From positions 310,001-374,000 of the forward strand of contig NC_026482.1 in the NCBI RefSeq assembly GCF_000328475.2: 64,000 nt of DNA. The letters run 5' to 3'. Source of the stretch: Mycosarcoma maydis (lineage: Eukaryota; Basidiomycota; Ustilaginomycetes; Ustilaginales). Shown here piece by piece: positions 30,232 through 39,409 of this stretch (positions are counted from its first letter, which is position 1; each line of letters opens with the position of its first letter). The notes beneath the pieces were generated by a model, which was given only the letters and a program-made list of their open reading frames with translations, was not told where the DNA came from and searched no databases. The position numbers and the translations under genes are program-made.

Positions 30232-31127
30232 GCTAAGCACGCAGACTCGACCCGAAAGCGGCAAGATAATTTTGTTCAAGGAGGTGGTTGGATGGGGGTG
30301 TATGAGTGAAGCAAACAGTCCATGTCATCGCTGTTGCCTTTATACTTTCCAGCAATGTCATTTTCTGGCCACGAAAAAGATCTATTGTTTGTACTACACT
30401 TGTTCATGTAGTACGAATAATGCAGTCTGGCTCAAGATGCACCAATCGTGAATATGGTAGGTTGTATTGACATACTGTAACTGCGACTCATTTACATCGT
30501 AACACATCATTTTCGTTAGACTCGCTCAATTATCTGGCAGTGTGGGCTATTCACAAAGCTCTCAGTAGCCGCTGCACAACCTTATGAAGTCATTAGACGC
30601 TACATGTTTGAACAGAGGAGACTCGATGAAATGGGCTTGGAAGTTGAGTTGTTTGGAATGCACAATCACGAATAAACCACTTGCAACTCTTGGATGAGGC
30701 TCCTATATGTGAAGCAAAGACGAGTACTTTGTAGCTTGCAAAAGCGCTCGATTTTGAATGTTGATGTCATTGCGATCTCAGTCAACAAGTCAAGTTCCCA
30801 CCTTGTGGGAACTCGCCATCATTTATTTAATGATGCTGGATGTGACCTCGCAGCTCAAGGGTAAGAGCGTTTGAGAAGGCAGAGCTCGGCTCACGTAACT
30901 CCGCAAAACAAAGCTTTTATCAGCCTCACAGGCGGGTAGGTATTCATCTCCATCGCAAACAATCTGCCGTTTAGCCACAGTATGCAATCAAGGTGAAAAA
31001 TGGATGAATGAACGGAGGCAGTCGATGCCTCGGGCTCCAGGACTTCCCAGATCAGCCCATCATTCGGAGAAGGACGACCTCTGCCCCCTAAGTGTGCTAA
31101 CCTTGCAGTATAGAAACTTGCGAAGTG
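30232..31127. other. Spacer between effector genes E and F with two hairpins
   Basis: No gene supported. Two perfect inverted repeats stand almost side by side: arms GTTCCCAC/GTGGGAAC around CTT (30794-30812) and arms CATCATT/AATGATG around TATTT (30817-30835). AATCACG copies lie near 30446 and 30664. Confidence 0.5.
30338..30344 (-). promoter_or_regulatory. TATA-like element upstream of effector E
   Basis: Reads TATAAAG on the minus strand, about 107 bases before the ATG of gene E. Pattern-based. Confidence 0.4.
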
Positions 31128-32237
31128 CTACAATCGAAGCTCGGCTGCCTCTTTTATTCCTTCTAGCAACGGCGAAAGATGCTGGTCAACAGTATGAAAA
31201 TCTTTCGAGTCTATGTAGCCGGCTCCGTAATACTCGATAGGATTCTTTGCCTTTAGAGTCGTGGGTACACCAAAAAACATATAGTAGCGTTTGTTTTCCA
31301 GGATAGTGTCTTTGAAATTCGGACTTTCGTGGGACGTGTGATGATCCGTCATGTAGATGCCGAGCTTGGTCGTACCGTCCGCTGCGGTGGTGCCGAATAT
31401 GGGAAGGCGGCGACTACGCCTTCCGAGTGGCCACCGTCTGAAGAATTGATCTGGTTTCAGAAAGCGGAGAAGGCGATCTTCCACTACACGCAGTTTATCA
31501 GCAAAAATTCGCGAGCTGAGGTCTTGGATAAGCTTCTCGTTGGGTCTCAAGGTTAAGGTACCCGTCGATCTGCCATCATTTCTCAGTGCTTCCGTATATG
31601 GAATACTCTGTAGCGTGCTGGGCTCAGCCGTCCTTTTATCCGGGTTTGGTTGCTTGCGAGTGCGGTTCTTCTGAGTCGAAGAGCGTTTCCGGGCAAGCTT
31701 GCGCTGTAATGTGCTTACACCTGACGTTGATTGGCTCGGTGGTAGGGGGTTGACTACCTTTGCCGCAGTTGTGGCCGCAACAATGTTGGATTCATCACCT
31801 TGGGGAGGTCCCTCGTGATCTAAATCGATCAAGACATTATTAACGAAATCGAGATCTTCGGGATCCAGCTCGGGTGGCATGTGCGAGTGCCCCTGTGGTG
31901 CAAACGAAGAATGAAGAGATGTCATATGGCTTGAGGACAGATAAGACGGAGAGGGCTGAATGTCAGGCGTATGTCCTCCCCAGTAATGGGGGCTGTATCT
32001 TAGTTCATCATTGATACTGTTGGTAGGCGACCAAGAGCCGATGTCTGTGTTTTGTGGTATAAAACTCGAATGTGATTGACTTGAGGTCTCACCCTGATGC
32101 TGACTCGGCCAGACATGGCTTTGCGAGGAAGACAATACCTGTAGAAGCTGCAGCCAATCGGAGTCGTATTCACCAGGGCCGGCCGGGGCTGCCTTGATGA
32201 CCTGAAACACCAAGAGTAAGATGACAGGCAAGAGCAT
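31128..32237 (-). CDS. Candidate secreted effector F (subfamily III)
   Basis: 369 aa from the ATG at 32237, which gives a signal peptide (MLLPVILLLVFQVIKAAPAG) that aligns residue for residue with that of E. An upstream in-frame ATG at 32366 adds 43 residues and would bury the signal peptide, so it is less likely. Residues 122-140 (PELDPEDLDFVNNVLIDLD) hold the acidic motif once. A basic RKLARKRSS..RTRKQ patch precedes the C-terminal module (from about 241): LSSRIFADKLRVV, RRSRRLPI, MTDHHTS, YYMFFGVPT, YYGAGYID. Cysteine-free mature part. Compared with E, about 80 residues including one repeat unit are absent. Probably a recent tandem copy of E. Confidence 0.8.
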   Translation of the reverse strand: MLLPVILLLVFQVIKAAPAGPGEYDSDWLQLLQVLSSSQSHVWPSQHQGETSSQSHSSFIPQNTDIGSWSPTNSINDELRYSPHYWGGHTPDIQPSPSYLSSSHMTSLHSSFAPQGHSHMPPELDPEDLDFVNNVLIDLDHEGPPQGDESNIVAATTAAKVVNPLPPSQSTSGVSTLQRKLARKRSSTQKNRTRKQPNPDKRTAEPSTLQSIPYTEALRNDGRSTGTLTLRPNEKLIQDLSSRIFADKLRVVEDRLLRFLKPDQFFRRWPLGRRSRRLPIFGTTAADGTTKLGIYMTDHHTSHESPNFKDTILENKRYYMFFGVPTTLKAKNPIEYYGAGYIDSKDFHTVDQHLSPLLEGIKEAAELRL

Positions 32238-32944
32238 GAGAAATACACAGACGTCAACCAGGCTGCAGCGTGTTTGGTTGGTCGAAGGAAGATGAGGAGC
32301 GTAGACAAGAGCTATCTCTGATATTTGTTGCATCTTGCAACTCATTTTGGCGGAAATGAAGAACATTGGTTACACCATCCCCGAATGAAGACTGTACAGC
32401 TCTTGCACCATGTTGGCGGGACGCGTTATTCGTTGCTCATTACCACCGCACTGCACTCACTTCGGGCTTGCTCTTTCAGTGGGGTTGGACTGCCTACTTC
32501 TTCGTCTCGTGCGGCAGCGAGAGCGTTTCGGCTAGCTCCGCTCGCCTCCCACTTTCATAAGCCAGTGCTCTTCATGTATTTACTCCAGTTCTTCTCCTCC
32601 ATCATCTTTCTCATCGTCGCTGGCTGGCCATCGCCTAGCGCTCGACTTTTCCCTCCCTGTACTCCCTCACTCTTGTGGCTCGCATTCAGGCCCCCTTTTC
32701 CGGCGGGAAGGGAGCCTCATCGAGCTTTCAGGTCTCACCACAGGCCTCAGCCGCAATCAAAGCATTGTGCATTCAAACAGCGAGTGACACTTAGCCGGGA
32801 TTCTTCATTCTTGTGACGGAAAAAAATGGTTCATGGTGAGATAGACACGCATTACATCAACGGGAAGAGCTTGCTGGAATGGTGTTGGAACTCAAGTGGA
32901 TCGTCTGCACACGTGACATAAAGAGCCCTCTCGTCGAACATCGC
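32238..32944. other. Spacer between effector genes F and G
   Basis: Upstream region of F and 3' region of G. A plus-strand frame (to 32816) has no ATG-based gene structure and no family features, so it is not called. Confidence 0.4.
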
Positions 32945-33853
32945 CTATATGTGAGACGAAGATAGATGTTCTTCCGCTCGCAAAAGCGCTCGGACATGTT
33001 GGTCGATGTCGCTGTGATCAGCTGTATCGGCATATCCAGCTCCCAAGCTGAAAATCCTAATTGGTCCAGAAGGCAATTCTGACAGGCTCCAAAATAACCA
33101 AAAGTCACGAATGTGCAAAGCGGATCCCGGTAAAGCAACACCGCGATGGGTGGTTATGTAAATAGGGAGCCTTGAGCCGTGCTGATCAAGAAAGTAGACG
33201 AAGGGAAGTTTTCTGCTTCTTCGTTTGTACGGCGAGGAGGCCAGGTAGGTCGGACGATTGATGCGGGCCAAATCTGCATCTGGAGCCCATTTCAGCCGCC
33301 CTCCAAATACTTTTGCGTTGATTTCTCTGCGTACATCGGAGCCAAGATTGAAGACCAGGTCTACAGGTTTGTGGCCTTGCATTTTTCGTGGTAGAGCTTG
33401 CAGAGAGCGAAATGATTTTGGTTCCCACCAAAAGTGAAACGCGTTTGGAGGGTCTATTCCTGTGGTCAAGATGCTAGAGACTGTGGGTGCGTTCACGTTC
33501 GTATGCTGCTCATCCTCTTTTTTTCGTGAGAGGTCGTCCAGTAGTGAGTTCAGGAACTCTTGCGTCTCGTCGTCAAGCCCATGTCCGATGGATGGGGGAA
33601 GCTGATGTTGGACTTCCCACTGCAGATCCGACGGGTTGTTCCAGGAGGAAGCCGGAGGTGTGGAAGGAGGAGTACCTTGAAGGAATTCTGGAGTGTCACC
33701 GCCGCCAACTGGCAAAATCTGAGGTGGACTATCGGTCTGTCCATGGGCAAGCCAGTTTATATGTTGGTTTGCACCGTCCATTGGAACTGCTGAGACCAGG
33801 CAAAGGCCAGTCAGCATGATGCCAAGCCCGACTTTAAATGAAGTTAGCAACAT
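32945..33853 (-). CDS. Candidate secreted effector G (subfamily IV)
   Basis: 302 aa, the shortest member. Signal peptide MLLTSFKVGLGIMLTGLCLVSA then VPMD; the single cysteine is inside it. Residues 90-109 (GHGLDDETQEFLNSLLDDLS) carry the acidic motif. The C-terminal module begins near residue 177: INAKVFGGRLKW, RRSRKLPFVYF, ITTHRGVALP, FWLFWSLSELP, LGAGYADTADHSDIDQH. The linker is much shorter than in A-F and the basic patch before the module is reduced. It is the most diverged of the C-G group and lies at the upstream end of the cluster, next to the lactonase-like gene. Confidence 0.78.
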   Translation of the reverse strand: MLLTSFKVGLGIMLTGLCLVSAVPMDGANQHINWLAHGQTDSPPQILPVGGGDTPEFLQGTPPSTPPASSWNNPSDLQWEVQHQLPPSIGHGLDDETQEFLNSLLDDLSRKKEDEQHTNVNAPTVSSILTTGIDPPNAFHFWWEPKSFRSLQALPRKMQGHKPVDLVFNLGSDVRREINAKVFGGRLKWAPDADLARINRPTYLASSPYKRRSRKLPFVYFLDQHGSRLPIYITTHRGVALPGSALHIRDFWLFWSLSELPSGPIRIFSLGAGYADTADHSDIDQHVRALLRAEEHLSSSHI

Positions 33854-34109
33854 GGCCAAGTTTCAGATCACTGTTGACGCGTTCATACGAACAGAGGAGA
33901 GGACAACGGTGCGAGTTCTTTGTTGCATTTGCCCGAAAGCCTCGGTGGTTTTGTACGATTCTCAAGGCAACTCGAGCGGCGAGGTCGAGTCGGCTGCTAT
34001 CACAGTCTCCTGCAGGACAGGATGAGCAAATGATGCAAAGCAATGCTTCAGGAGACTTGAATTGCATGATCTTGATGAAGTAGAATATGATGAGCGACAC
34101 GCACATGCC

Positions 34110-35552
34110 TCAAATCCAGACCGCAGTGGCAGCCTCCCTGAGTCTTCCGTGAGCATCATTGCCGAGACACAGAGTAGCAACCTCAGTGACTGAGTGTTGA
34201 TTTGGTCGAGTAGCATCATCCACATCAAGACGCAGCATGCGCACCTGGCCCACTTCGCTATCTGTGAGAGCAGCATACTGCACTTTTCCCCTGTTCCCAC
34301 AGAGCAAAGTGGGAGACGGTTCAATTGCATTTGCCCATCCACCTGATGTGGGTGTCTGCCACAGACACAGCGCATCGCCAAGCTCGCTCTTGGCATCGCG
34401 ATCTTGTGATACCACCAAGCCACTCTTGTCGAGCTGAAAGACAGCGACCCACCCTTGGGTGCTGGAAGCAAGACCTCGCGTAGATGCAAACATGTATCGC
34501 GGGTATTCCCCGTCCAGGTTCGGCACTGAACAAGAGAGTCGAACCTCGTCTGCCCAGTACAAGCTCTCGTCATCGCTTTGAGGGATAATTTTGACGCCTT
34601 GCCTCCATTCCAGGCGTGTACCCTTTGCATCTTTAATCAGTTCAAAAACATCGACCATGGAGCTGTGCTCTTGCAAGCTGTAGATGTAGCGCCCATCGGG
34701 GTGTGAAAGGGTATGACGCGGGCCGTCGTTACTTCGTGGCGCCATGCTCTTCTCGCCGAGAATCAGCGCACCGCTGTCAGGGTCAACATTCATAGTCCAG
34801 ATGCAGTTTCGACCAATGTCAGGAACATAGCAGACGCTTCCATCCGGGGACAAGTCGATGCCGTGGGAGCCATGACGAAGACCACCAAAATCCATAGCAT
34901 TTTTTCCACCTGAAGCATCGAGCTTGGTGGTCGCTGTACTTTCGTCGCTCTTGCTCGAGTTTGCCAGCACTGCTTTCCGTTTGATTTCTCTGGACTGAGA
35001 GAGCGTTTTTCCAGGCAAGGAACATTCGCCGGTTACAAAGTCGATTTCTTGGATGCGCCCGGCCGATCCGGCGCCTGTGATGCCATCCGAAGGTGCCTCC
35101 CGCGCAATGATCGAGTCATGTTTGGTTCCAGCCAAGTCAAACGCGCCTGTATCAGCATTGATTCCGATCACCTCACCCGTTGGCCCTCCACACGTGTACA
35201 GCACAGGATGTCGACCTCGCTCGGGAAAGCCGACGTACACGTAGCCCGACCTAGCAGCAGTTTCGGCCGTGTTAAGCAACTCGAAGCTAGCGTTGCTCCC
35301 AGCATCAGCGCGATGAATCCGGTAGGCAGCCACACTTGGAGGTTGAGTCCAGCAGGTAGCATACAGGTGAGTCGGCACAGCATTTGCAGCGACGCCATTC
35401 TTCCCAGGCTTGGGGAGAGTAGCCGTCGACAGCCACGAGTGGTTCCCCTTAGCTTCAGAGATGTTGAGCAGCTCAAGACTCTCCTTTTCAGGATCGAACC
35501 TGATGGTGAAGAGCTCGTTGGTGTTAAACGTTCCAACTGCGAGCAGCGACAT
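34110..35552 (-). CDS. Beta-propeller lactonase / carboxymuconate cyclase-like
   Basis: 480 aa from the first ATG (MSLLAVGTFNTNELF). The pattern is that of the seven-bladed lactonase family (6-phosphogluconolactonase/3-carboxy-cis,cis-muconate lactonising enzyme): repeated blade motifs such as GSHGIDLSPDGSVCYVPDIG, RHTLSHPDGRYIYSLQEHS and MFASTRG. The His and Asp residues in these blades are typical of the fold's central site. Fungal carboxymuconate cyclases act in protocatechuate breakdown, but several paralogues exist and the substrate is not certain here. No signal peptide. It ends the effector cluster on its upstream side. Confidence 0.8.
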   Translation of the reverse strand: MSLLAVGTFNTNELFTIRFDPEKESLELLNISEAKGNHSWLSTATLPKPGKNGVAANAVPTHLYATCWTQPPSVAAYRIHRADAGSNASFELLNTAETAARSGYVYVGFPERGRHPVLYTCGGPTGEVIGINADTGAFDLAGTKHDSIIAREAPSDGITGAGSAGRIQEIDFVTGECSLPGKTLSQSREIKRKAVLANSSKSDESTATTKLDASGGKNAMDFGGLRHGSHGIDLSPDGSVCYVPDIGRNCIWTMNVDPDSGALILGEKSMAPRSNDGPRHTLSHPDGRYIYSLQEHSSMVDVFELIKDAKGTRLEWRQGVKIIPQSDDESLYWADEVRLSCSVPNLDGEYPRYMFASTRGLASSTQGWVAVFQLDKSGLVVSQDRDAKSELGDALCLWQTPTSGGWANAIEPSPTLLCGNRGKVQYAALTDSEVGQVRMLRLDVDDATRPNQHSVTEVATLCLGNDAHGRLREAATAVWI

Positions 35553-36086
35553 CGTTTGCTTGCTTGAAGAATCTCCGTTATTTGGAACGAGAGGAGCGGA
35601 GAGCAAAGTATTCGTGATTGATGAATAGGGTAAGTTCTCAGCTTGACTTCGGCTTAATTATAAAAGCCTCCTCCGGCTAAGAACTCCACCCGAAAGTGTC
35701 ACGGAGCATAGCCGCTTCAAGGGTCCGCGGCCAGAAGCCGGAACGAACTGCGTTACGAAGAAGCGCACAAACACGTGGAGCAAGCACCGCGGAGGAGAGA
35801 GCGCGGGGACTCACGCCTCCGTGACTCGTGACTAGTCACGAGTACTAATCACGAATCACGAATATTTAATTAATGATTGTTAAGCTTCACACTGTGACTG
35901 CCGCCGTGTCCTGTCAGTGAGTCGTGAGTAGTTTGTCGAATCTGTTCGTGATTCATATCGTAGGCCGGATCATTCCTCCACCACCTCACATGTCCTTGTG
36001 GTTCGCGCTCAACCCACCACACATCGCATTCCCAGTACTATATACCGTTGCGAATCTCTAGCGGCGCTGCTACGAAGCTTCTCGAA
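35553..36086. other. Divergent promoter spacer with repeats
   Basis: AATCACG and AGTCACGAGT copies near 35610, 35820-35862 and 35947. A TATATA element lies at 36039-36044 before the TRAPPC2L gene. No gene seen. Confidence 0.5.
36038..36046 (+). promoter_or_regulatory. TATA box of the TRAPPC2L gene
   Basis: CTATATACC about 41-49 bases upstream of the ATG at 36087. Pattern-based. Confidence 0.35.
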
Positions 36087-36786
36087 ATGTCGATTTCGGT
36101 GCCAAGAATAGTGAGTAGTCTTCGCGACTTCATCGTTTGTTCGAGCAAAGTCCTGATAAGCTCTCCGCTCTTTGATTGTGCAGCAAGCCATCGCCATCGT
36201 CTCGCCGATAAGCGGACCCATCTACGTACGTCAGTTCAGCAAAGTACAATCAGAGTCCAAAGCAGCAGACCTTCGCTATCACTACTTTGCACACGCAGCT
36301 TTGGACGTGATGGACGAGCGCAGCGGCGTCTCTTCCTCTCGCGCCAATTCAGAGCAGTACCTTGGCCTGCTCTATACTATAGAGGACCTGGCAATCTACG
36401 GCTTCCAAACATGCACGCAGCTTCGATTTCTGATTATGCTCTCGCTCACTGACCATGCAGTGAGAGACATTGACATGCTTACACTCTTCAGAGCGATATA
36501 CACCTCGTATCTCAAATACTCGGCAAACCCGTTTCACTCCTTACCACCCGCCGCATTCGCACCTGAAAAAGACCAGCAGAAAGAAGACAGCCAAGCAAGG
36601 GCACTGAGGCTGCAGGAGGAATCACAGTCGAGACAGCAGTCAAATCTTGCCGTCAATTGTCGACAGATCAAGAGCGCAGCATTCGATGCTCGTATCAATC
36701 GCATCGTCTTTGGCTCTGCTGCGAAAGCGCCAGCACCTGCAACCAAAGATGGTACCTCAATAACAAGTATCGTGACCAGTCGGTGA
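36087..36786 (+). CDS. TCA17: TRAPP complex subunit TRAPPC2L/TCA17 (two exons)
   Basis: Exons 36087-36110 and 36184-36786 give 208 aa. The 73-base intron starts GTGAGT, ends TGCAG and lies between codons. The product begins MSISVPRI then QAIAIVSPISGPIYVR, and continues with HYFAHAALDVMDER, EQYLGLLYTIEDLAIYGF, AVRDIDMLTLFRAIYTSY and NPFHSL. This is the longin/SNARE-like TRAPPC2L fold (human protein about 140 aa). A Gln/Glu-rich insertion near residues 155-180 explains the extra length; the C-terminal FDARINRIV resembles the human end. TRAPPC2L/TCA17 helps assemble the TRAPP vesicle-tethering complex at the Golgi. Confidence 0.88.
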
Positions 36787-37351
36787 TCCTCACACCTCCG
36801 CCTATTTGCATCTCAGCATCTGTAACAGTTCTCAGCAATTTCAATACGTGCGACAAACTCCAACAACGGATTGATTCTTGACACATCCACCCACACTCCT
36901 GCTTCGCTCTGCCCTGCTTTCAAGCTTTGCGATGTCTCAACAACTCCCCTAGGCATGGAACCTACCTTTCCTTCATCAGCATGGTCAATGGAAGCGCCAT
37001 GCAAACTCCTACATGTCTCGCACATTCCTCTCGCTGCCCTTCAACCCCTACAGCCAAAGGACCTCGCGTGCGAGACGAGCTGCATGGCTTTCTAAGGAAA
37101 GCTTCCTCGACCTAGATCAAACCTCTTCATTCCTAGCTCAGTACGCTGAGTCCATCCCCCAAACATATCAGACGCCTTCGATTGAGCCGCCACAAACAGC
37201 TTGCAGGGTGGTGTGCACAGATACGGGCGTCACATCTTTCCTCAACAGCCCTCCTTCTCGCTCCTTCTGGGTCACGATAAAGCTGCGTTCTTTGGTAGAT
37301 TATTTACGCACGCAGAAGACAACGCAGGACTACAGATTTTCAAACAATCGC
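36787..37351. other. Spacer between TRAPPC2L and photolyase genes
   Basis: Convergent 3' ends. Open frames running through it (for example 37013-37639) overlap the photolyase antisense and have no family features. Nothing else seen. Confidence 0.45.
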
Positions 37352-39409
37352 CTATTCTTTCTTTTTGCTTGTACCCTCTACTTTGGCGGCAGCTTTGCGC
37401 TTCTTGCTAGTTCGTTCCTCCTTTTGCTCGTCCTCCTGCTTGTACACAACATCGTCGGAATCGTCACCACTTTCTCCCTCCTCTTTGGTCAACGGCGGGC
37501 CATCTTCATGTCCTGGTGCTCCCTTTGTCGTATGTTCTTCGCCGTGCGGTGCTCTTGCCCATTTTGGAATTTTGGCTCCTGGTCGATTGTTCCAATCAAA
37601 CTCCTTGGGTGCATCCTTAAACCCGTGCTTTTTCCGTAGCATCTCATCTGCCTTACCTTCCAGTACCTCTTTGCTGGTTCCATACAGATTTGCCTGGTAG
37701 CAAATCTTCATCCTTGCCATGTTTTCGGCCTTCGCCTCCTTCTCATCGAGCATGGGCAAAGGGTAGTCCTTACCGATGATGCAGCCCGCTTTCTGCTGTA
37801 CCTCTTTGGGAGCATTGAATGGCTCGTAGATGTACTTGTCGGGAAATTTGGCTAGTTCTGGACAGTACTTGCGTACCAGGGCGCCGGTTTTATCGTACTT
37901 GGCGGGGAAGGTGGCTAGTCCGTAAAGACGGAAGTATTGGGTGAAGAAGGCGGAGCAGGAGAGCCACATCCAGTTGCCTGGATTGGAGCATGGGTCCCAG
38001 TCAATTAGGTATTCGTCAAAGATCTCGGCACCTCGCTCCCAAGAGATCCAACATTGACCGCGAGTCAAGAACGCGGCGACAGAGTGTCGGCCCAGGTGGT
38101 GCATCCAACCTTCTAGACGCAGCTGACGCATCAGAGCATCGATCCACGGGAATCCGGTTTGGCCAAGCTTGTAGGCTGACAGACGCGCTTCGCTGACAGC
38201 ATCGCCAGCTGGACGTGGAAGAACCACTTCGCCGTTCTCATCGTAGTGCGTGGGGAGATACCAGTCCATGTATCGGCACACTTCGTTGCCGCGTACACGT
38301 CCGAAAGCATCGCCGATGGCGTATTCGGCACAGGCATACATATCTCGGAACAACAACTGACCGTTCAAGTTTTCGGGTGGACCAGTCTTGCTTCCACCCT
38401 TGTACCTGTTCTTGGCTTCTTCAGCATCCCACCACAGCTTCCGTACGCTGAGGCAGCCGAATTTGAGGTAGGGGGAAAGGAGCGTTGTCGAGGGGTCCTC
38501 GGCAGACTGTCCCGGAGACGTCTTGGGCTTGGCAAATGTAGCCACATACTTGGCATCCTTACAAATGTTGGCGAGCTTCTCGAGAGCGATTGGTTCGCCC
38601 CCTTTGATTGTATCTTTGACCTTGCTAGCGTCCATTCCGAGCGAAGCAAGCGTGGGAGCTGAAAACAGCTCGGATGCTTCGCCTTGAACGGTGTCATAGC
38701 AGCTGACCTTTTTGTCCCTCTGTCCCCCCAGCTCTGTTGAGTTGAGATCGATTGATTCGGGACCTTCACGACCCTTACCCGTGTAGTATGGCAGGCCTTC
38801 CAGCGATCTCGCCAGTTCTGGCAGTGTATCCTGGAGAGATTTCGACTTTGAGTCCTTCAACGTTGGCAGCGGCAGGTCCTCAGGGGCGTCAATGGGCTTG
38901 GGCACATCGCCCATATCTGCAACGATTTTTTGGAGCGTGCTCATCGACATGGTTGGTTTGCCCTTGTTCTTGTTCACCACTTGCTCGGGATCGTAGAGAT
39001 GATGTCCTTGGACAGCCACCACTTTGACGTTGCTCTTCTCTGCAGCTTCGAGGATTAGCTGGTCCCGTCGTCTGCCATAAGCAGAGGGATCCTTTTCGAA
39101 GACCAAATGGGTAATGCTCCATCTTTTCCAAAGCTCTGGTAGCAATTCAGTGGGTTCTCCACGAACAACAAGAAGTTGTGAATTGGATTGCGTTGAAGTA
39201 ATATTTTTGGATAGAGCGATCATCGATTCTAGTAGGAAGCGGAAGCGGTTGACACCGACACGGTGCTTGTAGACATAGTTGGGATCCCAACACCATACTG
39301 GGAAGAGTGCGGCAGGTTTGAGATCGAGCGCGGCTTGAAGTGCCGGCGAATCGTGCAGGCGGAGGTCGGTGCGGAACCAGTATAAGACGCGGACGTGCTT
39401 CGACATCAT
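37352..39409 (-). CDS. Photolyase/cryptochrome, (6-4) photolyase-like
   Basis: 685 aa from the first ATG (MMSKHVRVLYWFRTDLRLHD). The N-terminal alpha/beta domain and the C-terminal FAD domain are complete. Hallmarks are GQLLFRDMYAC, TGFPWIDALMRQLRLEGWMHHLGRHSVAAFLTRG, WERGAEIFDEYLIDWD and NWMWLSCSAFF. The HHLGRH histidines correspond to the pair used by (6-4) photolyases, which repair UV (6-4) photoproducts in blue light. A lysine/glutamate-rich tail of about 70 residues (KKRK, KKK) follows the domain and may direct nuclear import. A cryptochrome photoreceptor role cannot be excluded. About 100 residues (near 180-280) are an insertion relative to animal enzymes. Confidence 0.88.
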   Translation of the reverse strand: MMSKHVRVLYWFRTDLRLHDSPALQAALDLKPAALFPVWCWDPNYVYKHRVGVNRFRFLLESMIALSKNITSTQSNSQLLVVRGEPTELLPELWKRWSITHLVFEKDPSAYGRRRDQLILEAAEKSNVKVVAVQGHHLYDPEQVVNKNKGKPTMSMSTLQKIVADMGDVPKPIDAPEDLPLPTLKDSKSKSLQDTLPELARSLEGLPYYTGKGREGPESIDLNSTELGGQRDKKVSCYDTVQGEASELFSAPTLASLGMDASKVKDTIKGGEPIALEKLANICKDAKYVATFAKPKTSPGQSAEDPSTTLLSPYLKFGCLSVRKLWWDAEEAKNRYKGGSKTGPPENLNGQLLFRDMYACAEYAIGDAFGRVRGNEVCRYMDWYLPTHYDENGEVVLPRPAGDAVSEARLSAYKLGQTGFPWIDALMRQLRLEGWMHHLGRHSVAAFLTRGQCWISWERGAEIFDEYLIDWDPCSNPGNWMWLSCSAFFTQYFRLYGLATFPAKYDKTGALVRKYCPELAKFPDKYIYEPFNAPKEVQQKAGCIIGKDYPLPMLDEKEAKAENMARMKICYQANLYGTSKEVLEGKADEMLRKKHGFKDAPKEFDWNNRPGAKIPKWARAPHGEEHTTKGAPGHEDGPPLTKEEGESGDDSDDVVYKQEDEQKEERTSKKRKAAAKVEGTSKKKE

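Noticed and set aside
31128..32366. Longer start for effector F at 32366
   Set aside because: Would place 43 non-hydrophobic residues before the signal peptide that aligns with that of E; the ATG at 32237 fits the family.
32325..32816. 163-codon plus-strand frame between effectors F and G
   Set aside because: No ATG at its open end, Pro/Ser-rich with no module, and it overlaps the spacer expected to be promoter and 3' region.
37013..37639. 208-codon plus-strand frame
   Set aside because: Overlaps the photolyase C-terminal tail antisense; no domain and a low-complexity FLLLLVLLLV run from the lysine-rich tail codons.
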